A DNA stretch of 64,000 nucleotides, from contig CM041776.1 of NCBI GenBank assembly GCA_023374045.1, forward strand, positions 281,665,999 to 281,729,998. The letters run 5' to 3'. The stretch comes from Limonium bicolor. Taxonomy: Eukaryota; Streptophyta; Magnoliopsida; Caryophyllales; Plumbaginaceae. The position numbers and the translations under genes were made by a program. Below the pieces are notes generated by a model. It was not told the DNA's origin. It searched no databases and saw only the letters and a program-made list of their open reading frames with translations. This document shows positions 45,401 through 58,733 of this stretch, piece after piece (the first letter of the stretch is position 1; every line of letters starts with the position of its first letter).

Positions 45401-47104
45401 ACTGTCCATTCCGTAAGGGACTGGAAGTACATTAAGAGTTATGAAGTGCGAGGAGCACTGATTACTAAGTATGAACATTTATATGTCTCAAGATTTTCGA
45501 GGAAACTGTGAAGAGCAATAAACACTAAACATTAAGTCCAGGTTACACAGGAATCTCTGACCGAGGGTCAGTTAGTAGGAAACAAATCAGACGCTGGAAG
45601 GCGTAATAACAGCATGAACATCAGATCCCCAGAGAACTGGATAGACAAGCTATAACTCATAGAGACCGTGTATAGATAAAGATACCACGCGTCCATTAAG
45701 AGACCATTATTCCTAAATTATAAGGATACAAAAGAGCTGTAAACATATTGAAGAGGATAGGAAGGGCAAACTAAGCCCCAAGATTATCAGAGTCGCGCAG
45801 CAGAAGCTAGTGGACCGTATCTTAAAGGTTTGATATACCTAACAAAAGAGAAGAAGGAGGTATGTGGCTCACATCTTCCAGTTGAATAAATATACGACTT
45901 ATCTACCAAATACTTTGGAGCCTTAGAGACTACACTGGAACACAATTGTAAGATTGGTATGAACACCAATAAGAATCCTTGATACAGAGACTAAGCCATT
46001 ACCATGGTGAAGACCCTCTGACCCAATCATAATGTGAGATAGACTACATGGAACCTAGAATGCTCCATAACACATAAACATCTCGAACCTATGTTCAAGG
46101 ATGATATAATGTTGATTACGTGGGCGTAATCCATTTTAAGGAGGGTAAAGTGTACAATCGCTTAGCCTATATTTCGCGTATTGAGTACGTAACCTACAGT
46201 GTGCATAGCACAATACAATTAGTTGTGATGTTTCATACGTATGTTATATAAACACATGTATTCATTCTTATGTGGTTGTGGTTATTACACACAATTAGAT
46301 GCGAACACCAGATGTATTAGAGGCTTATCTCGTTAACTTCGGTGCGAGAATTCAGGAAAAGAGGAGTAGAAACTCCAGGGGAATTAAAATCCCTACAATG
46401 TATTGATATGAGACCAAATATGGTAATGTTATGAGGTATGAATCGGTATGAGACCGATGTAGAACCTGGTAGGAATTAAATTCTCTAAGTAAATGCTGAG
46501 AGGTGGATTAAGAATGACTGATGGACTGAGTTCCATAATTTGGAGATGTATTGATTTATGATTATGACTAGAACAACTAAAAGATATAAAATGCTACATG
46601 AATAATTATTTGGTTGTTTGAAGTTGACGTGGGAGGTAGAACTTGATCTTGGCCAGATCAAGGAAAACTGAACACAAATTGGGGTGAAAGGATAGTTCAA
46701 CACTGATGCTGATCACATCAGGGTCGGATGATTCCTGAAACTCCCTACAAGTGGTCACAATTAACCACGTTAAGAGTAGATGCAGTAGCATAAAGTGGAA
46801 TTGGAGTTGACATGTATTTTCTTTACTAAGACTCGCTCATGAACTCGAGGACATGAAAACCTTTGTCTCCGGACCGGTTACATGAGGAGTATACACAAAG
46901 AATATACAAAGAGTATTTTGATTTCTAAAACATGCAAAAGACATGTTGTGTGACAAGTGTGGTAAATTATATATACATATGGCAGACCTTATGAGTCAGA
47001 ATGCCTATACAGATATTGAGTGATCTATATGATCTTTTAGTGTGAAGTTACCTTGTGTTCTAAGAGATATAGATACATAGGAACTTTGGGGACAAAGTTC
47101 TTTT
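42480..47104 (+). other. LARD internal region, noncoding
   Basis: About 4.6 kb without a substantial ORF on either strand (longest about 80 codons). It is less AT-rich than the LTRs. No protease, RT, RNase H, integrase or chromodomain motif was recognised. It may be so decayed that homology cannot be seen by eye. Confidence 0.65.
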
Positions 47105-47115
47105 AAGGGGGTAGA
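47105..47115 (+). other. Polypurine tract
   Basis: AAGGGGGTAGA, preceded by AAAGTTCTTTT, lies directly before the 3' LTR start (TGAAATACC at 47117). It would prime plus-strand DNA synthesis. Confidence 0.85.
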
Positions 47116-47116
47116 T

Positions 47117-50100
47117 TGAAATACCCCAAACCTTAATATATTAATGAACTATAATTAGGATATACTAAGGCTAGAACGTGCCTTAGAAACATTAGAAGAA
47201 GTGTTAAACAACAATTTACACCAAAACATGCTTTAGGAACAATTAGAGCAAAAGGTGTTTTAAAGAGTATAAATAAATTAGGGAACTACCAATAAGTTCC
47301 CAAGAGATTTCAAATGTGAAATACCTCTAAGATTAGTAATACACATTAAGCGGAATTAGCGTTTAAACCGAAAACGCACCTTAGAGCACAAAAATGTGCT
47401 TTAAAGGAAAATGTGCTTTAAGCATTATACATGGAAAAAAAGGCTAATGAGCCTAAATACCAAAGAAATAAGGGAACAACAATTAAATGGTCATAGGAGC
47501 CATAGCGTATACACACAAATTAAGTATACAAAGTCCACAGTAAACAGGTACTAAACTGACGAAAGTCAAGGAGAAACCACTAAACGACTTGGTTTAAATT
47601 GGAATTAGCAACATGATATTTCATGAACAAAGTTTAAAGGTTTAAATATATTAAGGAACATTTAAACTAGCCAAAACAAATTGCATAATCAATGTGAACC
47701 CGGAAGCACATAAATGGTGTTTTAAGGCATTTTTGGCTATGTAACATACCTAACACATGGTATAAGTCCTTATGAACGAAATTAATCACAAATGTTACAT
47801 AAATACAAGTTAAAAAAAAAAATCAGATCAAGAGGTATAGGCTGCGACCTCAATGGTGACTCATTAAGGACAAAAATGCTTTAATTACTATTACAACAAC
47901 TAAGACTTTCTTTAATTGCCAAATCATCTTGTCCCCTTGGTGAATCATTAATCAGACTCTTACCTGTCATATGAGAGCTCCCAAGGTCGCTCCTCTCTCT
48001 TTGAAGAAACAACACAAACAATTCCAATGTTCTTAGTTTTGAGCCTTAAAGAACACCTTGCCTTGTAGAAATCATAACTTTCTCGTCCTAACTCCAAATC
48101 ACAAGCTTGATAGCTCGTTGGAATCCTCTTTTCAAGAGATTACAACCATAGCTCATGAGCCCCCAGATTCTCAGGAAAAACCATGAAGAAGTGCCTTTGA
48201 TTCTCGAGGTAAAACATTGCCTTCTTGGAAACTCTTTCTTCTTTGATTTTCATCAAGGCCGAGTGCCTAGGGTTACTAACCCTTCTTATTCTTCATCTTA
48301 TTATATGATTTTGGAGCCAATTACTCTAGCAAATTGCTGTCAAAATTTCTAAGGAAAACAAGCTTAATATTAAGCTAAAGGTTAATATACAAGGTAAATC
48401 CTACAACTACCTATTTCAAGGTTCTAATTGTTGATCTATATATGATCTAACATATTGTTCATCTTATTATTTATTGCCGAAATTTTGGTGATTAATATTC
48501 AGTTTTTAGCTTATTAAAAGTTAATGTTTATTAAATCTAAGAATAGATTTATACTCCTTATGATATAAGCTTCAATATAAGCTCATAAATACAAAAAAAT
48601 TCATAAACTATGGTTTATATTGTGGCCGAAAATTAAGGGTATTAATTGAGTTAGAAAAAAATCTAACTTAGTTAAATTAAAGGAATTAGTATAATTAAGA
48701 GTAATATGTAAAATTTAAGAAGTTTTAGTACCTAATGGTGATTACCGAAAATATATGAGGTCAATATGGAATTTTTGAGAGTTTAGATGATGAGAAAATA
48801 ATTGTAGAATTAAGTTTACAATTTATAAAGAGTTTATAAGTGTTATAAGGAATTTATAAGGTTTTTGGTATATTTAAGGATAATAAAAGATGGTATTTAT
48901 ATACAATAACATTAGATAATTAAATCTGGTGGTTTAGAGATGTTTAAAATGATTTTTGATGTTCAAAAATCTGTAGGAAAATTAGTTACGAAAATTAGAA
49001 ATTAATTGGAGTTAAATTGGTTAATAAATGAGTTAGGATAAAAGAAAAGACCACAAGGGTAAAATGGTAATTTCCCTGGCCAACCCTGGTCAAACGTGGT
49101 CAAACTTGGTCAATGACAGTTTGTGAAATGTTTAGAGGAGCTAGAATAAAATTTTTAGCAAAAGATTAGATATTAAAAGTATAAAGGAATAAAAAGTTAT
49201 GTTAAATTAACTTTAGCGGTAATATTGTAAATAATGGAAAGTTAGGGGGTTTGACCATAAAAGACTGGTCAAACTTGGGTATATTTTGGTAATTGACCAA
49301 AAGTATAAAAGAAATTAATTAAGTAAGACTTTGGAAGAAATTAGAAATATAAATAACAAGTTTAGAACTTATTATGAGTAAAATAGAAATTAAAGGAAAA
49401 CTATGGGTAAGGAATGTAAATAACACATTTTTATGTGTTTAGAAGGTTAAAGAAATTAAATAAAGAATTTAGAAACAAGTTGTAAAAGAAACAGAGTCAA
49501 GATGGGGTTAAACGAGACCCGTATATAAATTAAGGTATACGAGGGGTATACCCGTAGCTTAATAAGTATAGTAGAAATCAGTACTTTAAGTATTTTTAAT
49601 GAAAATATAAGTTATATTGGAAAAAGGAATAAATACGTATGATACGGAGTATCATACGGACGTATACGAAAATTTTTGGTGTACATGAATAGTACTCGTA
49701 TACGTGAATAGTATACGTATACATGAATAGTAAATACGTATACATGAATAGTAAATACATATACATGAATAGTAACTACATATATATGAATAGTCTAATA
49801 CGAGATGTATACGTGAATAGTAAAATATGGTGAATAGTGAAAAATACTAAAACCTAATACAAGGTCCGTATAAGTCTAAAGTTGCTAACTGTGAACTAAA
49901 TAACTGCTAACGACGTTAGTATGTTAATGAATTAGAATTGAGCTTGAAAACGCTCCTAAATGAACGAACCCGTTTAATGGTATACTATTATACTTGGGTT
50001 AACGTAGGAAGAGGTTTAAGTTGAAAAGGGAACCAAATTAGTTCTAAGACACAGGATACTAATACTAGTTCTGGTTACAGATCTAGATAAGTCAGAGGCG

Positions 50101-51380
50101 TTCGACGGATTAGGCGAACGAGGGATTAAGAGCTAGCCAATCTCCGGTGTACGGTAGGATTCTTGTAGCTTGTTTGCTAACAAGGTCTACCTCGGTTTGT
50201 GTGCTATGTGTTATTGTGATACGACCAAACAGGATTAAGCATGAAACCGATTTATTGTATTATTATTGTGCGTACATTGCACACTAACACGACTTGATTC
50301 AGAGCTTGTTCATTAACTATGTTTAATAACAATTGTATAAGGTTACAAATATTCCCTATTGTTAGTTGGTTAATACCGAGAGAGGTTTAACTAACCAATC
50401 GTCAAAGGGACTTCAGCTAACTGGAACTTGGGAGAAGAGGAATCCGGGACTGACTCCGGTCATGCATGTTCAGGTTAAGAAGTCGGCATCTGTATCAGAT
50501 CTGTCTTCCGCCTAGGGTCGACAAACTGACCCGACCATCTCGAGTGAACAAATCGAGATGGGAGGAAAATTCAGGAGGCGCAGGAGGGTCAAGCCTACAC
50601 CCCTCATAACTTAAGAATTAATGTTTATTAACCCAATGGAGCTAATAACTCATTGGCTAGGGTTATCTTGACCCGACAAAAATAAACAATTCAGTTAGAG
50701 AACAACCAGTTCTATTAAGAGAACGGTTGACACTTATAAGGTATGGTCAAACACGAGAACTAAACAATTCTCAGGCCTCAGGAGTTAGCAATCTAACTTA
50801 CTCATTAATGGGCATCCATTACGACGTTTGATTTATTTGAGCTGTGAATGTTTCACATAAATGTGTTGTTTGTTATCGTACTTCTTATTATTACTTGTAT
50901 GAATAAACAATTGCATGAATACGACAAAGTAGTCGTGTGTAACCCTGCTAGCTTGTGGGTTGCACGTTTTCTGTACCAACCATGTGCTGAGCCCCTTGGG
51001 GCCTGTGATTTAAACTTTGCAGGTAGGTACCAGACGAGGACTCAACCTAAGAGTGGGAGCGAGTAGAGTACTTCGGGTTGCTTTTACATTTGTTACACGA
51101 GTTGTGCATGTACACTCGTTTAGTAATTGATGAGATGTTAGTATGATGTATTAGGATATGAGATACTCGGTATAAGTTGTGATTTATGGATTGTAATGTT
51201 TTAGATGCTCGAGTAATTATCCGGTTAGTCAAACCGTGACTTGTAAAGAGAATAGGCCTAGTTAGTCACGTGGTTGACTAACGGCGGTAACACCAATTTA
51301 GTAGAACTTTTCCGCTGCGTTGTTAAGGTACGAGATGGACTTAGGGCGACGATCATTGTATTTGGAGATGGGGTGTTACA
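47117..51380 (+). repeat. 3' LTR of the LARD (4264 bp)
   Basis: Intact TG...CA ends. It differs from the 5' LTR by scattered substitutions and several short deletions (for example around 47640-47880), so the insertion is not brand new. Confidence 0.9.
49683..49835 (+). repeat. Tandem repeat of about 22 bp in the 3' LTR
   Basis: The same unit as at 40727-40920 but with fewer copies, showing slippage since insertion. Confidence 0.8.
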
Positions 51381-52243
51381 CTAGCCGTCAAGACATAATC
51401 GAGCAGCTCCAACTGAGAGCCGACCTTAGAATAATGGGAGGAGAAGAGGACTGGCCGGTTATACCATTGATGCTCAAATCGTCATGAACGTGCTGAGGTT
51501 TCATTACTGGTTGTGAACCTTTCTCCATTCTTTTAACAAGGTCACATGATTGTTCATAAGTGAATAGTAACTATTAAGACCCCGTTTGACTGGGGCATTA
51601 ATCATGTTTTACTAGATTAATGGGTTGTAGCAATAAGATTTGATTGGACGTGTAAGCGAAATGTCCCCGAGAAAACTGGCAATTTGTTGAAATAGGACCT
51701 TTAAGATAAATCTACAAAAACCTACGTTCAAGTAAAAAGCCAGTCTTAAAAGTCATGGGTTGTGTGTAAGTTTACTCATATGCCCATAGTATTACTATTG
51801 AGCTTCACCGTCAACCTAACTACTGTGATGTAGTACATCAACTTCAACCACATACGTTGAGTATTGAAGTGAAGGGAGGAATCATGGTTGTGGATCCACA
51901 GAGTAGAAAGAAACACAACAAAAATAAATCCAGATTGATAAATATTTTACTCGACTTATGAATTGAAATGTTGAAATTATGCTTCGTCACTTTACCAGTA
52001 TTCCCAAGGACAAGAATACAAGAAGACGAAGGAGAACAAATGTAGAGCCAAATTTGAGGTTGGATTCAAACAGGAAAATCATCTGTTGTCTTTCTGCAAG
52101 AAGAAGCAAAACCAAAAAATGGCAGGGGAAACAATAAAAAAAAGAAGATTACAATAAATAACAATCCACCGAAGAATACCTTTATAGTAAGACACCTAAA
52201 TGTAAATTTTTATTCTTTGTTGAAAAAATGGACAAAGATCCGA
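51381..52243. other. Intergenic right of the LARD
   Basis: No gene called. A 34-codon plus stretch at 51383-51487 (LRADLRIMGGEEDWPVIPLM) looks protein-like but I cannot assign it. Confidence 0.4.
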
Positions 52244-52251
52244 GTGTGTGG

Positions 52252-52449
52252 CAGGGTCGGACCCAGAGATTGAAAATTATGGGGTCATTGATAAATAGAA
52301 ATTTCTATAGTTAATTTTTTATGCAATTTGTGGGATCATTAAGATATAAAATATCTACTATTTTTTAAAAACTACATTAAAACTTACTATAATTAATTTT
52401 TTTTACAAAAGTCATAGGGGTCACGTGACCCCTCTTCGGTCCGCCCCTG
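52252..52449. mobile_element. Small hAT-type MITE with TSD GTGTGTGG
   Basis: Perfect 8-bp duplications GTGTGTGG (52244-52251; 52450-52457). Ends CAGGGTCGGACC and, reversed, CAGGGGCGGACC. The 198-bp AT-rich core has no ORF. Confidence 0.88.
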
Positions 52450-52457
52450 GTGTGTGG

Positions 52458-54130
52458 TATCAAGACATAATGAAGGGTACATTTGTATTTACCAAATGTA
52501 AATGACATTATTCTATAATGTGTCAAAAGAACAACTTCAAAAATATTGAGCACATTAATGTAATATTTTCACTCAACTCTGGACATTAATCGAACACAAA
52601 ATTAACCACGCCAAACAAATGGTACCACTGTAGTCTGTAGATCGTGATTGGTACACGTTTTTTTTTCTTCTGGCAGCGCTTGTTATGTACTGAACATGCT
52701 TATGATAACAACAAATGATACTTGAAAATATCTCACAAAGATAAAGCATAAAATGAGACCAGGGTACGCAGCTTCCTCACATCGCATGCCTTTTCGCTGT
52801 CAAGTTTGCCCCAAGCTACACGTGGGGTCAGTTCAATAGTTCTATGAATTTGGTCAATATTTGCCTGTATAACTCGGCAAATTTAATCACGTCACTCCCT
52901 TCCATGTTGGCTAGCTAGCATCTCCGGCGGGCCACTCCTCCTCCCGAAGGCCACGAGCAACTCCGGTGGTTGGTCGCTCGCGCGTATTTCACGTCCCCCT
53001 CTCCCCTCCCTCCGTTACACAGATCAGAAGCAGTAATGGTCAACTGAGATTGAAAAAAGTAGTATTAATTTATACAATGGACAAGATCTTTGTATAGATC
53101 TAGAGTTATAATAAGATTCTTTACTTAAAGTTTCAACCAAACTGTGTGATCTTAATTACCACAACACATCGTCTGCTGATTCCAACATCATCGCGAGTCT
53201 CCCCAAAAGAATGTGCAGAATTCTGTGACTTGGGCAGATTAGTAACCGGTACAAATTAATATTGACCAGACCCCCAAACTTTAGGACCATTCTGGAATGA
53301 ACACCAAGAAGAAAATTCCACGAAACAAAGAATGGTGTAATGTAAAAGTGTAATACACCATCAAACAAGATAAAGAGAGAAAACCTACTGACTGACAGAT
53401 AGATGGATATATTGACATTAGATTCGGTGAGGATGATGCTCTGCGTAGTAGACACATCAAAGCGTTATCATTAAAGAATAAAGGCACATCATCCATATTA
53501 TTATTTTTCCTTTATAATAAGAAAAAAGTATCTTAAAACCTGGAACATCTTATACAGAACAGTAGTAAGGTATTGTTAACTGTTTGCTCCAGTGCAATCC
53601 CACTATAACGAGCCCATACATACACTGTTCGAATCTATCTGGCATGGGCGCATTCCTCTCCTGACTACCTGTCGATCCATGTTCATTACTCCTGAACAGT
53701 GCACACTTGCGTTGTGCTCCCCCAATCAAGAGAGGATGAGGCAGCAGCAGCAGGGCAAGATCAAGAATAAAAAAGGGGAAATTTTTGGGTTTTATGGACA
53801 TTTCACAGGATAGATTTTTGACCCTATCGGAACTTATGTGATGAAAAGATCCAGACCATGAGGTGGGGGGATAAATAAACCTAGTACTGTACACCAAACC
53901 AATACTATTAGCATTGTATATGAGACACCCATAAACACTTTGATAGATAAGATCGGGAACAATTCACAAGATAGAATATTAATCACACTTCCTTAATTGG
54001 TGGGAAGGGAGTGTGGAGATAGAACCATAGAAGAGTCTGAGACTGTCAGCAAAATTACCACTTCTACCCCTCTTCCAGAGAGACTCATCGCATATGATTC
54101 AGATTTCCCTATCCTGCAAGTAGTCAATTT
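52458..54130. other. Intergenic, upstream of the BBX gene
   Basis: A GC-rich stretch at about 52915-53010. Minus frames of 115 (53897-53550) and 99 codons (53455-53156) lack domains and are taken as chance. Distal promoter elements of the BBX gene may lie here. Confidence 0.4.
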
Positions 54131-54140
54131 TATAAATATA
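54131..54140 (+). promoter_or_regulatory. TATA box of the BBX gene
   Basis: TATAAATATA lies about 300 bp before the ATG. A CT-rich leader (CTTCTTTCCTTCCACTTTTC near 54250) follows, which fits a 5' UTR of about 270 nt. Confidence 0.6.
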
Positions 54141-54436
54141 TACTACTAATAGTAGTAAACAACACCTTATCATTTTCCCTGTCCCTACAGCAGCAGTAGT
54201 ACCCATCCTCTTCATTTCCAATAATAAAAGCCACCCTCTGTTCCACCTTCTTCTTTCCTTCCACTTTTCTCTCCTCTCTCACAAAACCATATCATTTCAT
54301 AATAGTACCGTGCCCACACCACACCTCTGAAACGGAAAGGGAAAACCAAACTAGCACTAGTGGAAATCCTAATCCAGATCGGGAAAGACTATAGAAGCAG
54401 GGAATTACAATCTCTTACACAAAAGTCAAGTCTGGA

Positions 54437-55785
54437 ATGAAGATCTGGTGTGATGTTTGTAATAGTAAAGAAGCCTCTGTTTTCTGCTCCGCGGATGAGG
54501 CTTCTCTATGTCTTGACTGTGATCCTAAAGTCCATCAAGCCAACAAACTTGCTTCAAAACACCAACGTTTCGCTCTTCTCAAACCCACTTCTTCCGATTT
54601 CCCCCTCTGTGACATTTGCCAGGTGGGTGCTCACTGCTCTCACTCTCTCTACCTTTTTATGTTTTTTTTTGTGTGTGTGTTTGTCTGTTTCAATCAGTCA
54701 ATCTGAATATCATTCTTCTCTTGGTTGGTTGTAGGAGAAGAAAGCCCTGTTGTTCTGTCAACAAGATAGAGCAATCCTTTGTAGGGATTGTGACATTTCC
54801 ATACACGCATCAAACGAGTATACCCAGAAACATAATAGGTATCTGTTGACTGGTATCAAGCTATCTCCTTCATCAGCTTCAAATCTACCTGTCGCCACCG
54901 TCTCAAACTGCACCAACACAAAACAGATGTCCAAGGACGGTACCGGTGGGTCATCAAGTAATAATAGTGGCGGGTTTGACCAAGTTCCTGATTTCAAATC
55001 TGACAAGTCTAATTCCACCAAGAAAATAGTTCCTTCATATACTTCTTCAGCCAATTATTCAGAAATTTCAAGCACTCTAACCAACGAAGTTAATAATAAT
55101 AAGTCACAGCGACCGGCACCAAATGTTAAGTCGACAACAGCGTCAAAAGATGGAAGCATCATCCAATTAATCAGCAACAGTGGAAGTGGTGGTAATAACA
55201 GTGATGGTTCAACTACTAGCAGTATTTCAGAGTATTTGATAGAGATGTTGCCAGGGTGGCAAGTTGAGGATTTGCTGCAGGATTCCTCATCAGTTCCTTT
55301 TAGCTACTCTAAGGTCAGTCAGTCAGTTTGTCAATCTTCACACCAAAACTTACTTTTCTTTTCTGATCGAGTTTGATTCACTGATTCAACAGTTTGATTA
55401 ATTTGACAATTCTTCTGGTGATTTTCTTTTCTTTTTTGCTTTTTTGTAGATACAAGACAACAGTTTTCTAGGTGTAGATCTATTACCAAACAAAGATGAT
55501 GAACGTGACAGAAGTTTTGAGAATATGGGTTTATGGGTGCCACAAGCACCTTCACCACTACTTCCACTACAGCCTTCTACTCCTTTCAGCACCAACATAG
55601 AATTTGGGATGAATCATGGTTTTATACAGGATCACCACCAGACAGCAAAAGGAGAAAACAACAAGAAACCATCAAGTAGAAAGAAGATGATAATGAATAA
55701 TAATGCTCATGATGGTTTCATGGTTCCACAGCTCAGTCCACAGTTTCTTTCTGGGTCTAACAAGAGATCTCGACCTTTTTATTAG
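54437..55785 (+). CDS. B-box zinc-finger protein, BBX20/21/22-like (3 exons)
   Basis: Group IV B-box proteins are nuclear regulators of light responses that work with HY5 and are targeted by COP1. Exons: 54437-54622, 54735-55313, 55450-55785, with GT-AG introns in phase 0, giving 366 residues. B-box 1 (residues 5-42): C5, C8, C17, D20, C25, C28, H33, H42. B-box 2 (58-95): C58, C61, C70, D73, C78, C81, H86, H95, then RYLLTGIKL. No CCT domain. A conserved block [19 protein letters not shown] near residues 225-243 is characteristic of BBX20-type proteins. The C-terminus has MVPQLSPQ, a possible COP1-binding VP motif, and ends KRSRPFY. The middle is Ser/Asn-rich. BBX20 is the closest match from memory, but BBX21/22 cannot be excluded. 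Intact. Confidence 0.93.
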
Positions 55786-57766
55786 AGAAAACTTATATCC
55801 AGTATGTCGAGAGATCTTGAATCAAACCCATTCCTGTAATTTTACCCATCCCCCCAAAACTTCTATTCCCCCTTTGTTTGTTTGAGGTGTTTTGTAGTTA
55901 GAGATCGATACTGATAATCTGTCCGTCTTTTTTTCTTTTTGCCTCTTGATGCAAATGTGTTGGTTAATGTACCAAAACCCTTGTTGTAAATTCACCGAAG
56001 ATTTAACAGCTTTTCTTCTTGCACCATGGAAACTGTGGGTTTCTGCCACAGAATATTTTTACTGCACTACTGTTGAGTAAGGATTCAATTACCACATTCC
56101 AAGGATCGATGCAGAAAGAGAAATGGGGGTAGATCCTAAATTTAGCAATAGACACCATCGGCACTGAGTTGGGTTCTCATCAGCTGTAGGCTGTTTTGTC
56201 AGATCGTGACTTTGGAATGTAGTATGGACTGTGGGTACAATTGATGATTATATGGTCATGATAGAAGAAGAGGGTAAAACTGGTAAAAGCAGCAATTATA
56301 TTGCTTGATGATGGGATGGAAATGATCTGCTTTTTGCCCATCTTTAGGACTACAAACTACTTTGCAATGCCGAGATAGAGACAAAAGTCAGTCATGACCG
56401 GTTCCCATACCTTTCATTAACAAGTTGTCACCATACCCATTCTCCATGACAACTCCATCGCCACCAAGGATCCAATGTGCAGCACCTCTTAAGAAAGAGA
56501 AATCTATCATTAGATTTTCAGATTCATAGTAGTTGATACTAATCGCCGGAATTATTAACAAATGTTTAGTGTGAAAAGATCAGTAGTTTAAATTGAATTT
56601 GAGATTTCGTGAGACCCACTAATTCAAAGAATGGTAGAATATGAAATCTACTAATCCCCACCTCTCTCATAAATTGCATCATATCTTGCGTCAGATATGG
56701 TTGTCTGATCCAATCCAATTGAATAATATGCTCGATTCTTTCTGACTTTTTCTAATAATGAAAATAGAGTCTTCTCGATCTCAGGGTCTGCACCATTGTA
56801 CATAACTTTTTTGAAGGAGTCAGTATTGATTCTACTAAAACACCAACCAAAGCATCTTAATTTCTGTCAAATGATATTATTCATTCTTCCACTATCCCTC
56901 AAAGTTATACTGACAGATTCCCTCAGGGAGGATTAAATTTAAGACTATAACAAACCTAAATTTTAAGTGAAAGGATAAGAACACTAACATCCCACAAGGG
57001 TGCAAGATGACAAATAAGCAAGAATCATACACGAATAAAACATCCACTTGGAGCATCGATCGCAAGTTGCTATTAGATAGACGAGAACTATATATCCTCT
57101 CGTCCAATGCCACCATGTGAATTCTATTGATTTCTTTCAAAGAGGGTGAGTAGATTAGCCATTAGACTGCGCTATAACTCATACATCCTAATTTAATAGA
57201 CTCGCCTACATGGGAGATCTCAACTTTTCAATAGCAAGCTTTTCTGGTTTAAGTTGCAGGACCACACCAGCTACTGCAAGATTATGCGCACATGGTGACA
57301 ATCGACAAACTAGGTATCATCTCAAGGTATAAGAAATTTATGAGCACAAGAACACGGAAAAATAGCTGTAGACTTTGGTATCAAGTAGTATTTTGGCGTA
57401 GATACGCGGTCTCTCTTGACTCTATGACCTCATGTCTTGATGTGGTATAACCTAGAAATAAAAAGGCAGTTCTTGGGTTATGGATTAAAGTCACGCGCTA
57501 TATCCGGCTTTTAGCAGTAGTACTAGAAGGATGTAAAAGATAAGTGGACCCATTAAGCACTTTCACATGTGATGAAATTGATAATTAAAGAATGATCTGA
57601 ATGTTCTCTCTTTTTGAGTGAGTTCCTTTTACCCTTCAATATATCAAATAAGAATTCCGTGTCTAAAACTGGTGTTGTTGTAGCTGTAGGGTTTGAGTGT
57701 GTATAGCTGTGGGACAAATATTTATTTATGTTGGATACTTGATCGATTTGGCTATATATATATATA
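55786..57766. other. BBX 3' flank and intergenic sequence
   Basis: The first 250-300 bp is probably 3' UTR. No further gene is supported. A minus stretch near 56530-56396 reads GAAHWILGGDGVVMENGYGD without stops but has no start or context. Confidence 0.4.
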
Positions 57767-57768
57767 TA

Positions 57769-58010
57769 CTCCCTCCGTCCTGAATTGACCGTACGTCCTG
57801 TTTGCTTTATGGCACGTTTTTCCACTTCAATATTAAGCATATAAAATAAAATAATTTTAGAAAACTAAATTTTGTAACATATAGTTTATCATGTAAGGAA
57901 TCATATGCAAAATTTAAAATTTCAAAATTAATTTATCTTATATGTTAAAAATTGAAGTCAAACGACATATCCAAATAGTAAACAGGACGGACAATTCAGG
58001 ACGGAGGGAG
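57769..58010. mobile_element. Stowaway-like (Tc1/mariner) MITE
   Basis: TA duplications (57767-57768; 58011-58012) and inverted repeats CTCCCTCCGTCCTGAATTG, continuing for about 35 bp with few mismatches. 242 bp, noncoding. Confidence 0.93.
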
Positions 58011-58012
58011 TA

Positions 58013-58733
58013 TGAACTATGTATGTCAGAATTAGCACAATTCATGAGTAACATTAAATGACCTATTGACTATTTGGGTATTTCAGATGTCAGTAAAAAT
58101 CATAATTTCCTGAGAGTTTAAAGGAGTAAAGAGAAAAAAATGAGACTGACTAAATGTACATGATAGATTACTGACACAAAAACAGGCAATGTTCTAGAAA
58201 TTAGTCTCTTGGGTAAATAAAAAATGTCAGAATTATATAACCATTCAGTTTAAGATAGAATCCTTGATAATACTAAACCATGGATACCTTGGGCTCATTC
58301 TTTTGACTTTTGGGAGCTGGTAGTTGATAGTTGATACGGATTGATGACTGATTTCAAAACTACATGATTGTGTAAAAATCAATATAAGTTATTCTTTTTG
58401 TATTAGAATTTTTGTACTGATTAATCAACTGATAATGCATAAACTAACTGATTAACTAACTGATAATGTGTAAACCAACTGATTAACCAATTGATGATGT
58501 TGTTTTGAATAAACTTCATACGTAGATGGTACCCGACTCATAATACACCTGAAAGAATGGGTTGAACTGATCGTCCCAACTGATAATACGTAAACCGACT
58601 GAAATTTTTACAAAAGAATGAGCCCAAATCATAAGAATAAACAAAAGAATTAATTCCAAGATACCAGGATTTGTATTTTGTAGAACACATACAAGAGGAT
58701 AGCCTTATAGAATATTGATTAAAAAAATGGGAA
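58013..58733. other. Intergenic, with a short tandem repeat
   Basis: Between about 58425 and 58500 a unit of about 31 bp (AACTGATAATGTGTAAACCA...) recurs two to three times. No gene. Confidence 0.5.

Larger units (their letters stand above)
38129..51380 (+). mobile_element. LARD-like non-autonomous LTR retrotransposon
   Basis: Two very similar LTRs (about 4334 and 4264 bp) flank a 4654-bp internal region. A tRNA-iMet primer site follows the 5' LTR and a polypurine tract precedes the 3' LTR, which fixes plus orientation. Termini TGAAATACCCC (3' copy) and GGGGTGTTACA suggest a chromovirus (Tekay/Del)-like LTR. No ORF over about 100 codons exists inside, and no gag, RT or integrase motif was recognised. 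Long LTRs with a noncoding interior fit the LARD class, mobilised in trans. The first ~12 bases of the 5' LTR are missing and no target duplication is visible. Confidence 0.85.

Noticed and set aside
39187..51066. Matching 65- and 72-codon frames in both LARD LTRs (39187/48155; 41930/50848)
   Set aside because: Conserved only because the LTRs are duplicates; no domain or coding signature.
53156..53897. Minus frames of 99 and 115 codons upstream of BBX
   Set aside because: No homology recognised, no promoter or splice context; treated as chance.
56396..56530. Minus stretch reading GAAHWILGGDGVVMENGYGD
   Set aside because: Short, no start or neighbouring exon; faint F-box-like wording is not enough.
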